Notes under the pieces: model-generated | Databases searched by the model: none | What the model saw: the letters and a program-made list of their open reading frames with translations, nothing else | Told to the model about the DNA's origin: nothing | Shown: positions 62,753-64,000 of the stretch, in pieces | Numbering within the stretch: position 1 is the stretch's first letter | How the letters are laid out: every line of letters starts with the position of its first letter | Assembly (NCBI RefSeq): GCF_015351595.1 | Contig: NZ_JADKPT010000001.1 | Coordinates: forward strand, 310,001 to 374,000 | Origin: Flavobacterium sp. LC2016-12 | GTDB taxonomy: Bacteria; Bacteroidota; Bacteroidia; Flavobacteriales; Flavobacteriaceae | Direction: 5' to 3' | DNA length: 64,000 bases | Made by a program: the position numbers and the translations under genes

Positions 62753-64000
62753 CTAACTAATTATTTTGAAGTTTTTTTCGATTGCTTTAATCATTTCTCC
62801 GGCAATATCTTTGTTGGTTGCGCCTTCAATTCCTTCAAGTCCTGGCGAAGAGTTTACTTCAAGTAATAAAGGTCCTTTAGAAGAACGAATAATATCTACG
62901 CCTGCCACTTTTAAGTCCATTGCTTTTGCAGCTTTTATAGCAATCTTTTTCTCTTCTGCTGTTACTTTAATTACAGATGCAGTTCCGCCAAGATGAATGT
63001 TAGCTCTAAATTCTCCCGGCATAGCTTCACGCTGAATAGCAGCAACTACTTTTCCGTCAATTACAAAACAACGAATATCTTTTCCGTTGGCCTCTTTAAT
63101 GAATTCCTGAACTAGTATATTAGCATTTAAACTTTTGAAAGCATTGATAACACTTTCTGCCGCTTTTTTGGTTTCAGCCAAAACAACGCCTTTTCCTTGC
63201 GTTCCTTCCAATAATTTCACGATTAAAGGCGAACCTCCAACCATCTTAATTAAGTTGTCAGTATCCAAAGGAGAATTAGCAAAACCAGTTGTCGGGATGT
63301 CAATTCCACTGTTTAAAAGCAACTGAAGCGAATATAATTTATCACGTGACTGTGTGATGGCTGTAGCTGAATTTAAAACAAAAACCTTCAAGGCTTCAAA
63401 CTGACGTGTCAGGGCACAACCGTAAAACGTAATGCTTGGACGAATTCTGGGAATAATTGCGTCAAATTGATTTAATATTTTTCCGCCTCTGTAATGAATC
63501 TCAGGAGTTTTGGCATCCAGTTTCATGTAGCATTCTTTGATATTCAAAAAATGCATTTCATGACCGCGCATTTCACCGGCTTCCATGATTCTTTTATTGC
63601 TGTATAACTCCGGATTACTTGCTAAAAGTCCAATTCGTAAACCAGAAGTTGCTTTTTCAGAATTTTGATATAATTCTTTAAGTGCTTCGGTTGTAGGTTG
63701 TCCTAATAGGTATTTTTCTTCAGGATCAACAAGTACACGTCCACTCATCGCTTCACGTCCTAAAAGCATGCGGAAACCCATTGAGTCACGATTCGTCAAC
63801 GTCATTTCGATTGGCCATTTTACATCGCCAATTTTTAGATTGGTCTGAATTACGTAGCGATGTTCTCTAAAACCGCTTGAGCTTTTTACAATTCTTTTGT
63901 CAACCAATGGAGCTTCACAATGGATGATGGTTTTAATATTATTCTGAATTGGATTAATATCAAATTTCACCCAATTGGCATCATTTTTTATAAAAGGAGC
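62753..64000 (-). CDS. RimK-like ATP-grasp ligase fused to an RimK-associated zinc protease domain (5' end outside window)
   Basis: 415 codons are visible; the frame stays open to the edge ([10 protein letters not shown] before the GTG at 63970), so the start lies outside and the GTG is internal. The N-terminal visible part ([50 protein letters not shown]) is the end of the RimK-associated ATP-dependent zinc protease domain. It is followed by ATP-grasp: [56 protein letters not shown] and [19 protein letters not shown]. RimK adds glutamates to ribosomal S6 or makes poly-Glu. In many genomes the two domains are separate genes; here they form one chain. Confidence 0.82.
   Translation of the reverse strand, partial: APFIKNDANWVKFDINPIQNNIKTIIHCEAPLVDKRIVKSSSGFREHRYVIQTNLKIGDVKWPIEMTLTNRDSMGFRMLLGREAMSGRVLVDPEEKYLLGQPTTEALKELYQNSEKATSGLRIGLLASNPELYSNKRIMEAGEMRGHEMHFLNIKECYMKLDAKTPEIHYRGGKILNQFDAIIPRIRPSITFYGCALTRQFEALKVFVLNSATAITQSRDKLYSLQLLLNSGIDIPTTGFANSPLDTDNLIKMVGGSPLIVKLLEGTQGKGVVLAETKKAAESVINAFKSLNANILVQEFIKEANGKDIRCFVIDGKVVAAIQREAMPGEFRANIHLGGTASVIKVTAEEKKIAIKAAKAMDLKVAGVDIIRSSKGPLLLEVNSSPGLEGIEGATNKDIAGEMIKAIEKNFKIIS

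Noticed and set aside
1..64000. tRNA, rRNA, insertion sequence, prophage or replication origin
   Set aside because: No cloverleaf, rRNA segment, transposase or integrase gene, phage structural gene or DnaA-box cluster was noticed by reading; a covariance-model search was not possible.

Overview
The window is low-GC DNA from a member of the Bacteroidota, most likely Flavobacterium or a close relative. The evidence is the protein families (type IX secretion sorting tails, SprB-type repeats, PLP and thr enzymes of flavobacterial type), promoters of the form TTG-N19-TAnnTTTG, few Shine-Dalgarno sequences, and many intergenic palindromic repeats of kinds common in these genomes.

Layout. 1-4.8 kb: housekeeping genes (threonine aldolase, YbaB-type nucleoid protein, oligopeptidase B-like S9 peptidase, cysteine synthase-like enzyme). 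4.8-9.4 kb: accessory genes, with two paralogous secreted LamG-like proteins whose upstream regions share a 19-bp box, a small lipoprotein, a Cys-motif membrane protein and an uncharacterised protein. 9.4-34.8 kb: one 25-kb minus-strand cluster. In transcription order it holds a giant 1641-aa exported protein, a fibronectin-III protein, two ATGA-coupled proteins ending in single SprB-type repeats, a 2156-aa SprB-like adhesin with a T9SS sorting tail, a predicted 815-aa outer-membrane beta-barrel, a 2114-aa exported modular protein (TANFOR-like N-terminus, FN3, HELGH peptidase motif, Hint domain, putative ADP-ribosyltransferase-fold tip), and a small acidic putative immunity protein. I read it as a surface-displayed polymorphic-toxin system tied to T9SS; this is the most interesting part of the window. 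35-42 kb: YebC, Prc-like S41 protease, gcvT, nnrD and a HipA-like kinase/DUF3037 pair. 42-51 kb: small accessory genes, a four-gene envelope operon (Tat-signal methyltransferase-like protein, membrane-anchored FAD oxidase, lipoprotein, 2-TM protein), and an AAA ATPase islet. 51-56.5 kb: the thrABC operon, preceded by an unlabelled leader peptide with 11 Thr in 32 residues, which points to transcription attenuation. 56.9-64 kb: hutH, a PhoU-like/PiT phosphate transport pair, a SUKH-HEAT protein, a DUF421 protein and a 5'-truncated RimK/zinc-protease fusion.

The 2156-aa adhesin has a higher-order structure not visible at domain level: its SprB-type repeats follow a strict three-repeat period in cysteine content (A: only the second Cys; B: only the first; C: both), seven times in a row. 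At least six families of imperfect palindromic repeats sit between genes, including inside the thr operon. I saw no tRNA, rRNA, CRISPR array, insertion sequence or replication origin.
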